In this document: positions 18,199-27,377 of the stretch, one piece after another
Layout: each line of letters starts with the position of its first letter
Numbering within the stretch: the first letter of the stretch is position 1
NCBI GenBank assembly: GCA_900315175.1
Contig: OMYA01000001.1
Coordinates: 186,001-250,000 of the forward strand
Length of the DNA stretch: 64,000 nt
Direction: 5' to 3'
Source: an uncultured Bacteroidales bacterium
GTDB taxonomy: Bacteria > Bacteroidota > Bacteroidia > Bacteroidales > F082
The notes under the pieces: generated by a model
What the model saw: the letters and a program-made list of their open reading frames with translations, nothing else
Databases searched by the model: none
Told to the model about the DNA's origin: nothing
Program-made: the position numbers and the translations under genes

Positions 18199-20004
18199 AT
18201 GAAAAATATTGTCAGAAATATTGCGATAATAGTAACGCTGTTGGTGCTATGCCGTTGTGCCAATATCGTGACGCCAACCGGTGGTCCGAAAGACGAAAAG
18301 CCGCCAGTCGTGCTGAATGCAACGCCAGAAAACAACTCAACAGGCTTCACTGGCAAGACTATCCACCTCACCTTTGATGAGTTTGTCACGCTCAACAACC
18401 CGTCGAACAATGTGCTTATTTCGCCTCCGATGAACAAAAAACCGACGTTCAGGACAAGTGGTAAGACATTGATTATCAAGTTCGAAGAGCCTTTAAAGGA
18501 AAACACCACATACTCCATCAGCTTCGGCGACGCCATCAAAGATTTGCACGAAGGGAATTTGTTTACAGGCTATAACTACAATTTCTCAACAGGCGACAGA
18601 ATCGACTCGCTCTCATTGAAAGGAAAGGTGACATCGGCATCAACGCTGACTCCAATGGATGGCTTCGTCGTGGGTCTGTATTCCAATGATAATGACACAC
18701 TTACGCTCGATTCCATGCCTTATCGCATCAAGCCGAATTATGTCACCATGACCAACAAAGACGGCAGCTTCGAGTTTTCAGGACTCGCCGACAAAGAATA
18801 TCTGCTTTTTGCATTCAAAGACAATAATTCCAACTTCATTTACGACCTTCCTAACGAGGAAATCGCTTTTAACACCGATTTAGTCAAACCGTATTTTATT
18901 GATTATAAAGCGATTAAAAACACTTTTGCCAATGATTCTATCGTCAATGATTCCATCGTCAATGACTCAATTGTCGGTGATTCTCTTATCATTGATTTAA
19001 ATGTAAAAAAAGACAGTGTCATTGAACCGGCAAAGCCCGAATATCCGGTATTTGAGCTGTTTTCTTTCGTTCAGGAAGACTCTGTTCAGAAGATTTTCAA
19101 GAAAGAGCTCGTCGAGGAGGGTCTGCTACGCTTCGTGTTTCGTTACCCAGCCCCCAATGTTGCTGTCAACGCCCTGGAGGAACTGCCCGACACGTTCAAC
19201 ATCATGCCCGTGTATTCTCCACGAAAAGACACCTTACTTTGGTATTGCACTCCTTCCAAAGACAGCCTCTGGATTAGCATCAACGACGGCGCAAACATCA
19301 GTGACACAACACATTACAACCTAAAACCACGCCAGTCAGTATCAAGAAGACGACGCGTACAAGAAGAAAAAACCATCAAAAGACTGGCCGTTAAAAACAA
19401 CCTGAAAGCAAACAAACTCAAGCCCGAACAGCCTCTGACACTCATCTTCAATGAGCCGGTGACACGCGTCGACATGCACGACACCATCTTGTTTATCGTA
19501 GATCAAGACACCATAATCAATGACGTGCATTTCTCACAAGCCGACGAATACGGTTTCCGTTACCAGCTCGACAAGACATTTGAGCCTGAAACGAAATATC
19601 AGCTCATCCTCCCCGACTCCATTTTCTATGGCTTCAGAGGATATACCCACGACATCAACAAACTGAGTTTCTCGGTGCAGGAAGAGTCGGCGTTCGGAAA
19701 CATCTTTTTCACCGCAACCGTCCCCGACAACGTGCCTCAAGTTATTATTGAACTGACGACAGAACAAGGCAAAGTCGTTGAAAAACAAATAATTAAGCAT
19801 ACAGAAGAGATTGTTTTCCTATATCTCGATCCTGGAAAATACAAACTCAAAGCCACCCTCGACCTCGACGCCAACGGCGAATGGAGTCCCGGTAACTTCA
19901 ACAAGAAACTGCAGCCCGAGAAGATAGTGTTCTACAAAGGCACACTCGAGGTGCGCGCCAACTGGGACATCGACATGGACGAGCCTTGGGTAATTGAAAA
20001 CTAA
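18199..20004 (+). CDS. Ig-like domain lipoprotein (Big_5 type)
   Basis: A 601-residue lipoprotein. The ATG at 18199 is chosen because it opens a signal sequence (MKNIVRNIAIIVTLLVLCRC) whose lipobox is VLCRC with a cysteine at about residue 20; upstream in-frame codons precede the promoter. PTGGPKDEKPPVV follows at once, the known start of a Bacteroidota family with an SbsA/Big_5 Ig-like domain (residues about 30-120). A second, similar segment with LKPEQPLTLIFNEPVTRVD lies near residue 410. The middle holds four tandem 5-residue units (NDSIV). It probably sits in the outer membrane or its inner face; function unknown. An rRNA methyltransferase gene follows directly. Confidence 0.8.
   Translation: MKNIVRNIAIIVTLLVLCRCANIVTPTGGPKDEKPPVVLNATPENNSTGFTGKTIHLTFDEFVTLNNPSNNVLISPPMNKKPTFRTSGKTLIIKFEEPLKENTTYSISFGDAIKDLHEGNLFTGYNYNFSTGDRIDSLSLKGKVTSASTLTPMDGFVVGLYSNDNDTLTLDSMPYRIKPNYVTMTNKDGSFEFSGLADKEYLLFAFKDNNSNFIYDLPNEEIAFNTDLVKPYFIDYKAIKNTFANDSIVNDSIVNDSIVGDSLIIDLNVKKDSVIEPAKPEYPVFELFSFVQEDSVQKIFKKELVEEGLLRFVFRYPAPNVAVNALEELPDTFNIMPVYSPRKDTLLWYCTPSKDSLWISINDGANISDTTHYNLKPRQSVSRRRRVQEEKTIKRLAVKNNLKANKLKPEQPLTLIFNEPVTRVDMHDTILFIVDQDTIINDVHFSQADEYGFRYQLDKTFEPETKYQLILPDSIFYGFRGYTHDINKLSFSVQEESAFGNIFFTATVPDNVPQVIIELTTEQGKVVEKQIIKHTEEIVFLYLDPGKYKLKATLDLDANGEWSPGNFNKKLQPEKIVFYKGTLEVRANWDIDMDEPWVIEN
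18931..18990 (+). repeat. Four 15-bp tandem units inside the Ig-like lipoprotein gene
   Basis: Units AATGATTCTATCGTC, AATGATTCCATCGTC, AATGACTCAATTGTC and GGTGATTCTCTTATC encode NDSIV three times and GDSLI once. Unit length is a multiple of three, so gain or loss keeps the frame. Confidence 0.85.
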
Positions 20005-20010
20005 TTGAAA

Positions 20011-21204
20011 ATGAATCCATTATATCCTGTTATCAAGCTTCGTGAAGGCAAAGACGACGCCGTAAAACGTTTCCATCCGTGGATTTTCTCGGGTGCCATC
20101 GCCAAAGCAGCTCCCGGACTGCAAGCCGGTGATATTGTGACAGTTACAAACTCTCATGATGAAATCCTCGGCACTGGCTTCTGTGAGGCCGGCAACATCG
20201 CCGTGAAGCTGCTCTCATTCGAGAACACCAAAATAGGCGCCATGTTTTGGCAGGAACGCCTCAACGCTGCCTTCGAGACCCGTAAAGCCCTCGGTTTTAT
20301 CGGCAACCCACATACCAACTGCTTCAGATTGGTCCACTCCGAAGGCGACAACCTCCCGGGACTGATAGTGGATGTTTATGGGAAGACCGCCGTCATACAA
20401 GCACAAACGGAAGGCATGGCGTTGAATGTCAATGCGATAGCAAAGGCCATCGAAGCCATACCAGAGCTCAAAATCGAAGCCATCTACAACAAGAGCTCCG
20501 AAGCGATGCAACGCATGGGCAAAGACGCCGTCGACGACGGCTATCTCCTCGACGGAAAATGCGAAGACTTCGTGCTCGAAAACGACTCCAAGTTCCTGAT
20601 TGACTGGGAAGAAGGACAGAAAACAGGCTTCTTCCTCGACCAGCGTTTCAACCGTGACTTGGTGCGCCAACTCGCCAAAGACCGCACCGTGTTGAACACC
20701 TTCTGCTACACCGGAGGATTCTCCGTCACAGCCTTGCAAGGCGGCGCAAAACAAGTGGTCTCGGTAGATTGTTCAAAGAAAGCGATAACGATTTGCGAAA
20801 ACAACATCGAGTTGAACGGCTTCTCAAAGGAAAACAACCCAAGTTTGGTTGAAGATGCCAAACTTTATCTTCAAAACATGCCTGAAAACCAACATGATAT
20901 GATAATCCTCGACCCGCCGGCGTTCGCGAAAAACCATAAGTCGCTGCACCGTGGCTTGCAGGGTTACAAATTCATCAACAAAGAGGCTATAAAGAAGATT
21001 GCAAAAGGTGGCCTGCTGTTCACTTTCAGCTGCTCGCAAGCCGTCGACAAGGCGCAGTTCCAGAGCATCGTGATGGCTGCAGCCATAGAAACGGGAAGAA
21101 AAGCGAAGATTCTATATCAACTTTCGCAACCAGAAGATCATCCTATCAATATATATCATCCAGAAGGAGCTTATCTGAAGGGGTTAGTGCTGGAAATTGA
21201 CTAG
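20011..21204 (+). CDS. Class I SAM-dependent rRNA methyltransferase, RlmI-like
   Basis: A 397-residue protein with an N-terminal PUA-like RNA-binding domain (residues about 1-75, HPWIFSGAIAKAAPGLQAGD) and a C-terminal Rossmann methyltransferase domain. SAM-binding motif I is VLNTFCYTGGFSVTALQGGA, followed by VVSVDCSKKAI; the catalytic motif IV is MIILDPPAFAKN, and a late cysteine in FTFSCSQAVDK matches the m5C family. RlmI methylates a cytosine of 23S rRNA. The start is the ATG at 20011; a TTG just upstream is in frame but less likely. It is separated by 6 nt from the lipoprotein gene and ends before a hairpin. Confidence 0.87.
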   Translation: MNPLYPVIKLREGKDDAVKRFHPWIFSGAIAKAAPGLQAGDIVTVTNSHDEILGTGFCEAGNIAVKLLSFENTKIGAMFWQERLNAAFETRKALGFIGNPHTNCFRLVHSEGDNLPGLIVDVYGKTAVIQAQTEGMALNVNAIAKAIEAIPELKIEAIYNKSSEAMQRMGKDAVDDGYLLDGKCEDFVLENDSKFLIDWEEGQKTGFFLDQRFNRDLVRQLAKDRTVLNTFCYTGGFSVTALQGGAKQVVSVDCSKKAITICENNIELNGFSKENNPSLVEDAKLYLQNMPENQHDMIILDPPAFAKNHKSLHRGLQGYKFINKEAIKKIAKGGLLFTFSCSQAVDKAQFQSIVMAAAIETGRKAKILYQLSQPEDHPINIYHPEGAYLKGLVLEID

Positions 21205-21212
21205 AGCTATGG

Positions 21213-21273
21213 CGGTCCCACCTTAAAGGCATTAATGCCATTAAAGCCCCTAAGGCCATTAATGCTGGACCGC
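21213..21273. terminator. Bidirectional hairpin between converging genes
   Basis: GCGGTCC (21213-21219) pairs with GGACCGC (21267-21273), and inside it GCATTAATG and CATTAATGC segments pair imperfectly. The right arm lies within the last codons of hldE on the minus strand. The location between converging genes supports termination in both directions. Confidence 0.6.
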
Positions 21274-21756
21274 AGACATCTTTTCAATGGTCTTTGTCGT
21301 CGAAAACCCCTCAACCAAATCGACAGTGACAACTTTTCCGCCTTTAGCGGTCACAATGTCGTAGCCAACGATGTTTTCAGGCTTGTAGTCGCTGCCTTTA
21401 ACCAAAAAATCGGGCTGCACTTTCTTTATTAAATCATAAGGAGTGTCTTCATCGAAAAGCACTACGGCGCTCACAAACTCCAGCCCTGCCAGCACAAAAG
21501 CGCGTGCATACTCATCATTCACCGGACGTGACGGGCCTTTCAGACGCTTCACGGAGGCGTCGGTGTTCAAGCCCACGACCATCACATCGCCGAAAGCCGC
21601 CGCCTTCGACAGATACTCCACATGACCGCGGTGCAAAATGTCGAAACAGCCGTTGGTGAAAACGATTTTCTTGCCATTTCTGCGGCACTCCTCGAGCCAT
21701 TTTTCAAGCCCCTCGCCTGCTAAAATCTTATTTTTAACCTTATCAAAATAATTCAT
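21259..21756 (-). CDS. hldE: D-glycero-beta-D-manno-heptose 1-phosphate adenylyltransferase
   Basis: A 165-residue nucleotidyltransferase equal to the C-terminal half of HldE (also called RfaE2), here as a stand-alone protein. The family signature FTNGCFDILHRGHVEYL contains the HxGH-type motif; VVGLNTDASVKRLKG and the later VKGSDYKPENIVG are also conserved. It makes ADP-heptose, the precursor for lipopolysaccharide core heptose. The kinase half is not in the window. A heptosyltransferase-family gene at 52277-53290 would use such donors. The stop codon lies in the arm of a terminator hairpin. Confidence 0.9.
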   Translation of the reverse strand: MNYFDKVKNKILAGEGLEKWLEECRRNGKKIVFTNGCFDILHRGHVEYLSKAAAFGDVMVVGLNTDASVKRLKGPSRPVNDEYARAFVLAGLEFVSAVVLFDEDTPYDLIKKVQPDFLVKGSDYKPENIVGYDIVTAKGGKVVTVDLVEGFSTTKTIEKMSAVQH

Positions 21757-21775
21757 GCTTCTCGAAATGTTTTTG

Positions 21776-21783
21776 CAAAAATA
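21776..21783 (-). promoter_or_regulatory. Promoter -7 box TATTTTTG for hldE
   Basis: On the minus strand TATTTTTG lies 20 nt before the hldE start codon at 21756. It forms a divergent pair with the plus-strand box at 21805. Confidence 0.62.
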
Positions 21784-21804
21784 TAAAAATTATACGAAAA
21801 TTTG

Positions 21805-21812
21805 TAATTTTG
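21805..21812 (+). promoter_or_regulatory. Promoter -7 box TAATTTTG for a lipoprotein gene
   Basis: TAATTTTG matches the consensus and lies 34 nt before the lipoprotein ATG at 21846. Confidence 0.65.
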
Positions 21813-21845
21813 CGTTGAGAATTATAACATTGAAACGCTTTTGTC

Positions 21846-22712
21846 ATGAAAAAATTGTTATTTCCAGCATTATTGGTCTGTTTGGCGATATTGTCATCTT
21901 GCGGTAAAGAGAAGCCTACACCAGCACCAACACCAACAATTTCTAATAAGAAAATCAGTGAGATTTATTACGAATATGAGTGCCACGATTATATATCCAA
22001 TGACAATGGCCAGACATGGGATGAATACGATTCTGAATACCAAGACAAGGAACTTCGCGAACGCTGGACTTGGGATGGAGACAAACTATCTTCAATTGAA
22101 AACTATTCTCAATTCATATATGATGATTTATCATTGAATTTTACGTATGAAAACGGTCTTGTTTCAGAAATCACAGCACCAGCTATAAATGAAAGAATGA
22201 TTTGTTATTACGATAACGATAAAATGAGTAGAATTGAGTTCCCTTCAGAGAATGAATCAAGTGAAGCTTGGGATTTTGTTTACTCTGGAAACAAGATGAT
22301 ACGGATAAATAAAGTTGATTTACCAGAGTATTTTACAATTACTTGGGATGGCAACAATATCAGCATGATAAAATGTTTCGAGTCGGACGTTTGTACTACA
22401 GAAATGTCATACACTTATGACAACAAACAAAATCCATATCATGGCTCTGACGCATTATTGGCTTGGGCTATTATCAATGCGGACTTTGCACTGATGTCGT
22501 CAAACAACATGACCAGCGAACGGATAAATGATCTTTTCCCTATACTTAATTCAGGAGAGGAATATTACACCTATACATATCAATATCAGGACAATTATCC
22601 GACATTAAAAACACAAATAGAAGAAGTCATAATGCCACATTTTGACCAGGTGGATTATCTTACAAAACACATTACCGAAAAAAGATATTATATCAACTAT
22701 CTTGAGGATTAG
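21846..22712 (+). CDS. Hypothetical lipoprotein (DUF4595-like)
   Basis: A 288-residue lipoprotein with signal peptide MKKLLFPALLVCLAILSSC; the lipobox is LSSC with C19, then a short Pro/Thr linker (PTPAPTPT). The mature part is rich in Y, D, N and E with repeated units of the form W/Y-x-G-x-x-hydrophobic (WDGDKLSSIENY, YENGLVSEIT, YDNDKMSRIEF, YSGNKMIRINKV, WDGNNISMIKC), resembling YD-type or DUF4595 repeats common in Bacteroidales lipoproteins. Function is unknown. It looks more AT-rich than its neighbours and stands alone as a single-gene unit. Its stop overlaps the end of the convergent flippase-like gene by 4 nt. Confidence 0.7.
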   Translation: MKKLLFPALLVCLAILSSCGKEKPTPAPTPTISNKKISEIYYEYECHDYISNDNGQTWDEYDSEYQDKELRERWTWDGDKLSSIENYSQFIYDDLSLNFTYENGLVSEITAPAINERMICYYDNDKMSRIEFPSENESSEAWDFVYSGNKMIRINKVDLPEYFTITWDGNNISMIKCFESDVCTTEMSYTYDNKQNPYHGSDALLAWAIINADFALMSSNNMTSERINDLFPILNSGEEYYTYTYQYQDNYPTLKTQIEEVIMPHFDQVDYLTKHITEKRYYINYLED

Positions 22713-23689
22713 TTTATCGGTTTTCTCTTGTCAAAAAAGAACATCACGACATACGCCAAAACGCCAGTGATGAGATAAAATATCATCTGTGAGCCGTGGT
22801 TGATGGCGGCGAATGAGCCTGCCACCTGCTCCGAGATGCCGTAGAATCCGCTCAGCAAGGTGATGGCTATGAAATGATATGTGCCTATGCCGCCTGGGAC
22901 CGGTGCCACCACGCCTAAAGTCGCAATTCCAAGCAAGGTGATAGCCTCAACCAGACCCAGATGACTCGTTTCAGGCAGCATGTAAAACGGCAGCCATGTC
23001 ATAAAAACGTAAAACGCCCAGACTGCCAGTGTATACAGCACAAAACGCCATTTCTTCTTCATCGTTACCACCGACTTGATGCCATCGAGAAAACCATGCC
23101 AAAGTGAAGCTATTTTTTTGTTTCTTTTGATGATTTTTATCAATAAAACGACACCAGCAATGCCTGCCAGAATCACTACAATTCCGAGTAACACATTGTT
23201 TATCAGCTTATTAAGAAGCGGCACCATCCAAGATGTCACCAAGCTTCCGAGGAGTTTCCATTGAAACACAATGACCAAAAACGCCAGTCCGAACAACACC
23301 AAAAGGTCGATGATTCTCTCAGAAATCACTGAGCCCAGGGTCTTGTCGAAAGGGATGTTTTCTTTGCGTTTCAGCACGCTGCAGCGCGCCACCTCGCCGA
23401 GTCGCGGGAAGATGCAGTTTGCGAGATAAGCGATTAAAACGGCGCCATAAGTCGATGAGGCTCTCGTTTTGTAGCCGAGCGCCTCAATCTGTATATTCCA
23501 TCGTAAAGCTCTGAAAAACAATGAGATGGCAAGACATGCCAAACTCAGAAGCATCCACGAATATTTCGCTGATTTGATATCCGTCCAAAGCTGCGACAGG
23601 TCGATGTTACGGAAACTGAACCATAACAAAGCAACTCCCAATGTGAGGAAGACTACATACCACAGTGTTTTGGACGTTTTTTTATTCAA
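22709..23689 (-). CDS. Lysylphosphatidylglycerol synthase TM-domain / flippase-like membrane protein
   Basis: A 326-residue inner-membrane protein with about eight helices. The family signature is [23 protein letters not shown] followed by [18 protein letters not shown], and the late segment [16 protein letters not shown], as in AglD/UPF0104 and the flippase part of MprF. Members are thought to move lipids across the inner membrane. No soluble aminoacyl-transferase domain is present. Its start overlaps the panD stop by 4 nt, so panC-panD-flippase forms one operon; the link to pantothenate synthesis is positional only. Confidence 0.82.
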   Translation of the reverse strand: MNKKTSKTLWYVVFLTLGVALLWFSFRNIDLSQLWTDIKSAKYSWMLLSLACLAISLFFRALRWNIQIEALGYKTRASSTYGAVLIAYLANCIFPRLGEVARCSVLKRKENIPFDKTLGSVISERIIDLLVLFGLAFLVIVFQWKLLGSLVTSWMVPLLNKLINNVLLGIVVILAGIAGVVLLIKIIKRNKKIASLWHGFLDGIKSVVTMKKKWRFVLYTLAVWAFYVFMTWLPFYMLPETSHLGLVEAITLLGIATLGVVAPVPGGIGTYHFIAITLLSGFYGISEQVAGSFAAINHGSQMIFYLITGVLAYVVMFFFDKRKPIN

Positions 23690-24030
23690 ATCTTGTTGTT
23701 TTTGTCTGGAAAAACAATCATCGGTTTGTATTTTTTCGCTTCTTCAAAGTCCATTGAGCAATAAGAAGCGATGATCACGAGGTCGCCTTTTTTCACGAGA
23801 TGTGCTGCTGCTCCGTTGATTCCGATGACGCCGCTGCCGCGTTTTCCTTTGATGACGTAGGTGTGCAAGCGGTTGCCATTGGTGACGTCGTAGATGTCAA
23901 CTTTCTCATTTTCAATGATATTGACGGCATCCATCAGGTCTTCATCGATGGTGATGCTGCCGATATAGTCAAGGTCGGCCTGCGTCACAGTGGCGCGATG
24001 TATTTTCGATTTCAGGACTTCAATATTCAT
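23686..24030 (-). CDS. panD: Aspartate 1-decarboxylase
   Basis: A 114-residue proenzyme that makes beta-alanine from aspartate for pantothenate and coenzyme A. It self-cleaves between G24 and S25 ([14 protein letters not shown]) to generate the pyruvoyl cofactor. Other conserved parts are [33 protein letters not shown], the [16 protein letters not shown] segment and [14 protein letters not shown]. Length is normal. One base separates it from panC upstream, and it overlaps the flippase gene by 4 nt. Confidence 0.95.
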   Translation of the reverse strand: MNIEVLKSKIHRATVTQADLDYIGSITIDEDLMDAVNIIENEKVDIYDVTNGNRLHTYVIKGKRGSGVIGINGAAAHLVKKGDLVIIASYCSMDFEEAKKYKPMIVFPDKNNKI

Positions 24031-24031
24031 T

Positions 24032-24877
24032 TTAATAGATTCTCAAGTTATCAATCAAACGTACTGGTCCGAGTTGCAGAGCCACGAAAATACGTGCATG
24101 TTCGCTGTCTTTCCAGTCGGTGACGGTCTGCAGTGTGGTCTCGTCAGCTATTTCAACGTATTCAACGTCAAATTGTTTTATCTCGGCGTATTTTTTTAAC
24201 GCCAGAGCCTTCATTTCTGCAGGGCTCATAGTGTCATAATTTGCCACTGTCTCTTTCAAAACCTTGTAAATCATAGGTGAGATGGCACGTTCGTCAGCGT
24301 TGAGGCGCATATTGCGCGAGCTCATGGCGAGTCCGTCTTTCTCGCGGACGATGTCGCAAGGCACCACTTCGAGGTTTATGTTGTAATCTTTCACCAACTT
24401 ACTGATGATAGCCAGCTGCTGGAAGTCTTTCTCGCCGAAATAAGCCCTGTTAGGTTCCACTATTTCGAACAATTTGCGCACCACGATAGCCACTCCGTTG
24501 AAGTGTCCGGGGCGGCAGGCGCCTTCCATCACATGCTCGATGGCACCGAAATCGTAATGGTCTTCAACTTTTGTAGGATACATCTCCTCCACCGAAGGCA
24601 TGAACACCGCGTCGCAGCCTGCGCTTTCAAGCAATGCCACGTCTCTCTCTGGAGTGCGCGGATACTTCTCCAAATCAGTAGGGTTGTTAAACTGCACCGG
24701 GTTCACGAAAACGCTTGCCACAGCGATGTCATTTTCCTTTTTTGCACGACGCATCAATGAAAGATGTCCCTCATGCAGCGCACCCATCGTCGGAACGAGA
24801 CCCACAGACATGCCAGAGTCACGTTTTGCCTTCAAAAACGATTGAAGATCAGCGATATAATTAAAAACTTGAATCAT
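24032..24877 (-). CDS. panC: Pantoate--beta-alanine ligase
   Basis: A 281-residue ATP-dependent ligase joining pantoate and beta-alanine. Motifs: [20 protein letters not shown] (HxGH nucleotide site), [27 protein letters not shown]-like [17 protein letters not shown], and the KMSKS-equivalent [11 protein letters not shown]. The ATG at 24877 is preferred over a TTG three codons upstream. It is first in the panC-panD-flippase operon, with a promoter box at 24907-24914. panB is not in the window. Confidence 0.95.
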   Translation of the reverse strand: MIQVFNYIADLQSFLKAKRDSGMSVGLVPTMGALHEGHLSLMRRAKKENDIAVASVFVNPVQFNNPTDLEKYPRTPERDVALLESAGCDAVFMPSVEEMYPTKVEDHYDFGAIEHVMEGACRPGHFNGVAIVVRKLFEIVEPNRAYFGEKDFQQLAIISKLVKDYNINLEVVPCDIVREKDGLAMSSRNMRLNADERAISPMIYKVLKETVANYDTMSPAEMKALALKKYAEIKQFDVEYVEIADETTLQTVTDWKDSEHARIFVALQLGPVRLIDNLRIY

Positions 24878-24906
24878 AACTTTCAAATTTAGATTTAAAA
24901 ATCATG

Positions 24907-24914
24907 CAAAATTA
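24907..24914 (-). promoter_or_regulatory. Promoter -7 box TAATTTTG for the panC operon
   Basis: On the minus strand TAATTTTG lies 30 nt before the panC start at 24877. Confidence 0.62.
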
Positions 24915-24956
24915 AACAATTCAGAAATATAATGTGCAAATAATTTAAAAAATTAG

Positions 24957-24964
24957 TAATTTTG
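24957..24964 (+). promoter_or_regulatory. Promoter -7 box TAATTTTG for tRNA-Arg
   Basis: TAATTTTG ends 11 nt before the tRNA 5' end, giving a very short leader to be removed by RNase P. Confidence 0.65.
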
Positions 24965-24975
24965 CACCCAGAAAT

Positions 24976-25047
24976 GCCCTGGTAGTTCAACGGATAGAAC
25001 GGAGGTTTCCTAAACCTGAGATTTGGGTTCGATTCCCAGCCGGGGTA
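24976..25047 (+). tRNA. tRNA-Arg (anticodon CCU)
   Basis: A 72-nt cloverleaf. The acceptor stem GCCCTGG pairs with CCGGGGT, with A as discriminator base. The D arm is GTTC/GAAC. The anticodon loop TTCCTAA gives anticodon CCT, reading AGG. The T arm has loop TTCGATT closed by GGG/CCC. The CCA end is not fully encoded, since CTT follows the discriminator. A T-rich stretch follows but there is no clear hairpin, so read-through into porZ is possible. Confidence 0.93.
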
Positions 25048-25105
25048 CTTTTTTTATAATATTTTTAACTTAATTGCGTTCTTTTAACGAAAAAAAATAG
25101 TCTTT

Positions 25106-27376
25106 ATGAAAAGAATTTTACTGCTTTTAGCTATATTATCATCAACTTTTATCGTCAATGCGCAAAAAATCGGCGAGTGGGTCACGCATACCCCTGGCTT
25201 GAAAGTCGTCAGCGTTGATTTGATGAACGACAATGTGTTTGCGGCAACACCTTATGATGTATATTATTACAACACTATCGACAACAGTATCAATCGTTTA
25301 TCAAAAGTCAACGGGCTTTCTGACATAGGAATCAGCATCATAAGATACAATCCTTCTGCCGACATTATGTTCGTCGGCTACACCAACACCAATATCGACA
25401 TTATTGATAATCAAGGCGATGTGGTAAACATTCCAGATATTTACAACAAATATATCTTAGGCGACAAGGTTATCAACAATGTGTTTTTCAACAGCAATTT
25501 CGCGTACGTATGCTGCGGTTTTGGCATCGTCGTCATCGATTTGAACCGCTACGAGGTGAAGGACACATATATCATTGGTCCTAACGGTAGTTATTTGGGT
25601 GTCAATGACTTAACTATCTGCAACAATATTTTTTACGCTGCCACGACAAACGGCGTTTATTACGCCACTGCCGACAACCCTTTCCTTGCCGATTTCTCGC
25701 AATGGAAGCGCATCACATCGCTGCATCTGGGGACGTCGGACAATTTCTCACAGATTGAAACTTTTGACGGCTATGTAGTCGCCAACTTTTCAGATAATGA
25801 ACACAATACCGACATTTTGTATGCCATCGCCGACACCACTTCGGTAGAATATTTCGTTAACGGGAATCAGAGGGTTCTCAGCGAATTGCGCTCGTGCGAC
25901 GACAGAATCATCGTAACAGAAAAAGCCAAACAGATCAAGGTTTACGACACCAACAGAAACATGATTTTTTCTTCCAACGACAGCGAGCCTCTTTCAACGG
26001 TTTTTGACAAGAAAAGAAACTGCTATTGGACAGGTTCCAACACAAAATCTTTGGTAAAAGTGCACAATGACGGCGATTACGAAGTAATTCCGTTCAACGG
26101 TCCATATTCTGATAGAGCCTTCAGTCTCAACGCTTCTGGCAATATTATTTGGGTAGCCGCGGGAGGTTACACCAGCACTTGGGGTCCTACCTGGAGCCAT
26201 ATCGGCTTTTCAAGATATGACGGTGACAACTGGTCGCAATTCAACCAGAAAAACTATCATGCATGGGACACCATCACCGATATTACCTGGGTAAAAAGCG
26301 ACCCGGTGAACAGCAACATCTTCTATGCGGCATCATATTCCAAAGGACTTGTCGTGTTTGAAGGAAACGATATCAAAACCGTTTACAGCCAGTATAACAG
26401 CAGTCTGGGCAAGCATTATTTCTATTTTACAGATTACACTTTCGTGACAGGCTTCGACTTTGACAGCAACAACAACATGTGGATTGCCAACAGCGGATCC
26501 GACAAGATGCTTTCTGTATGGAGAAGGGACGGCACATGGCAGGCATACAATATCGGAAACACCGAGATCGGGCGCATCATGGTTGATGACAACGACATCA
26601 AATGGATAGCATTGCGTGGCGGCGAAATCACTGTTTTTAACGGAAACACCAGGAAAACCGTCAACAAAGGGGCCAACAGTGGCGCACTGCCCGGCGATGC
26701 CAACTGCTTCGTTACCGACAACAAAGGCACCGTGTGGGTGGGAACAACCGACGGCGTGGGACTTTTCTACGACTCTAAGAGAATCTTCAACAATAACAAC
26801 TACGCCTGCTCGCGCATCCTGATACCCCGCAACGACGGCTCTGGCCAGGCCGATTATCTGCTTTCCGGACAATCGGTGCTTGCCATCGCGGTGGACGGCG
26901 CAAACAACCTCTGGTTTGGCACCAACAACGGCGTTATTCACACATCCAACGACGGTCAGACCACATATCACCATTTCACCATGGAAAACAGCCCTCTGCT
27001 GTCTGACAAAGTGACCGACATAGCAATAGACGACGACGGCAACGTGTATTTCGCCACCGACAAAGGCATCATTTCCTATAAAGGTACAGCCACTGCAGGC
27101 AACGAAAAGAACTCCAATGTGATTGTGTACCCCAATCCTGTCAGACCGGAAAACAGCGACATTGTCGGCATTAAAGGCCTGGTGACCGACGCTTTGGTGA
27201 AAATCACCACCACCAGCGGAGCCTTCGTCACACATCTGCAAGCTGAAGGCGGACAAGCTATCTGGGACTGCACCGACATCAACGGAAGCAAAGTGCAACC
27301 GGGCATTTACCTCATTTTCGTTAGCGACGAGACAGGTAAAGAGACCTACGCCACCAAAGTCCTTATCATGAAATAA
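25106..27376 (+). CDS. porZ: PorZ-like T9SS surface component (two beta-propellers plus sorting domain)
   Basis: A 756-residue exported protein with signal peptide MKRILLLLAILSSTFIVNAQ. The N-terminal part (GEWVTHTPGLKVVSVDL, then TPYDVYYYNTID and INRLSKVNGLSDIGISIIRYN) matches the PorZ pattern of Porphyromonas gingivalis. Two propeller-like regions with repeated NNMWIANSGSD, GTVWVGTTDGVGLFYD and NNLWFGTNNGVIHT blades follow, and a C-terminal domain from YPNPVRPENSD. PorZ belongs to the surface attachment complex (PorU, PorV, PorQ, PorZ) that cleaves sorting domains and links cargo to anionic LPS. recO follows one base later. A generic propeller sensor is the alternative reading. Confidence 0.75.
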   Translation: MKRILLLLAILSSTFIVNAQKIGEWVTHTPGLKVVSVDLMNDNVFAATPYDVYYYNTIDNSINRLSKVNGLSDIGISIIRYNPSADIMFVGYTNTNIDIIDNQGDVVNIPDIYNKYILGDKVINNVFFNSNFAYVCCGFGIVVIDLNRYEVKDTYIIGPNGSYLGVNDLTICNNIFYAATTNGVYYATADNPFLADFSQWKRITSLHLGTSDNFSQIETFDGYVVANFSDNEHNTDILYAIADTTSVEYFVNGNQRVLSELRSCDDRIIVTEKAKQIKVYDTNRNMIFSSNDSEPLSTVFDKKRNCYWTGSNTKSLVKVHNDGDYEVIPFNGPYSDRAFSLNASGNIIWVAAGGYTSTWGPTWSHIGFSRYDGDNWSQFNQKNYHAWDTITDITWVKSDPVNSNIFYAASYSKGLVVFEGNDIKTVYSQYNSSLGKHYFYFTDYTFVTGFDFDSNNNMWIANSGSDKMLSVWRRDGTWQAYNIGNTEIGRIMVDDNDIKWIALRGGEITVFNGNTRKTVNKGANSGALPGDANCFVTDNKGTVWVGTTDGVGLFYDSKRIFNNNNYACSRILIPRNDGSGQADYLLSGQSVLAIAVDGANNLWFGTNNGVIHTSNDGQTTYHHFTMENSPLLSDKVTDIAIDDDGNVYFATDKGIISYKGTATAGNEKNSNVIVYPNPVRPENSDIVGIKGLVTDALVKITTTSGAFVTHLQAEGGQAIWDCTDINGSKVQPGIYLIFVSDETGKETYATKVLIMK

Positions 27377-27377
27377 G

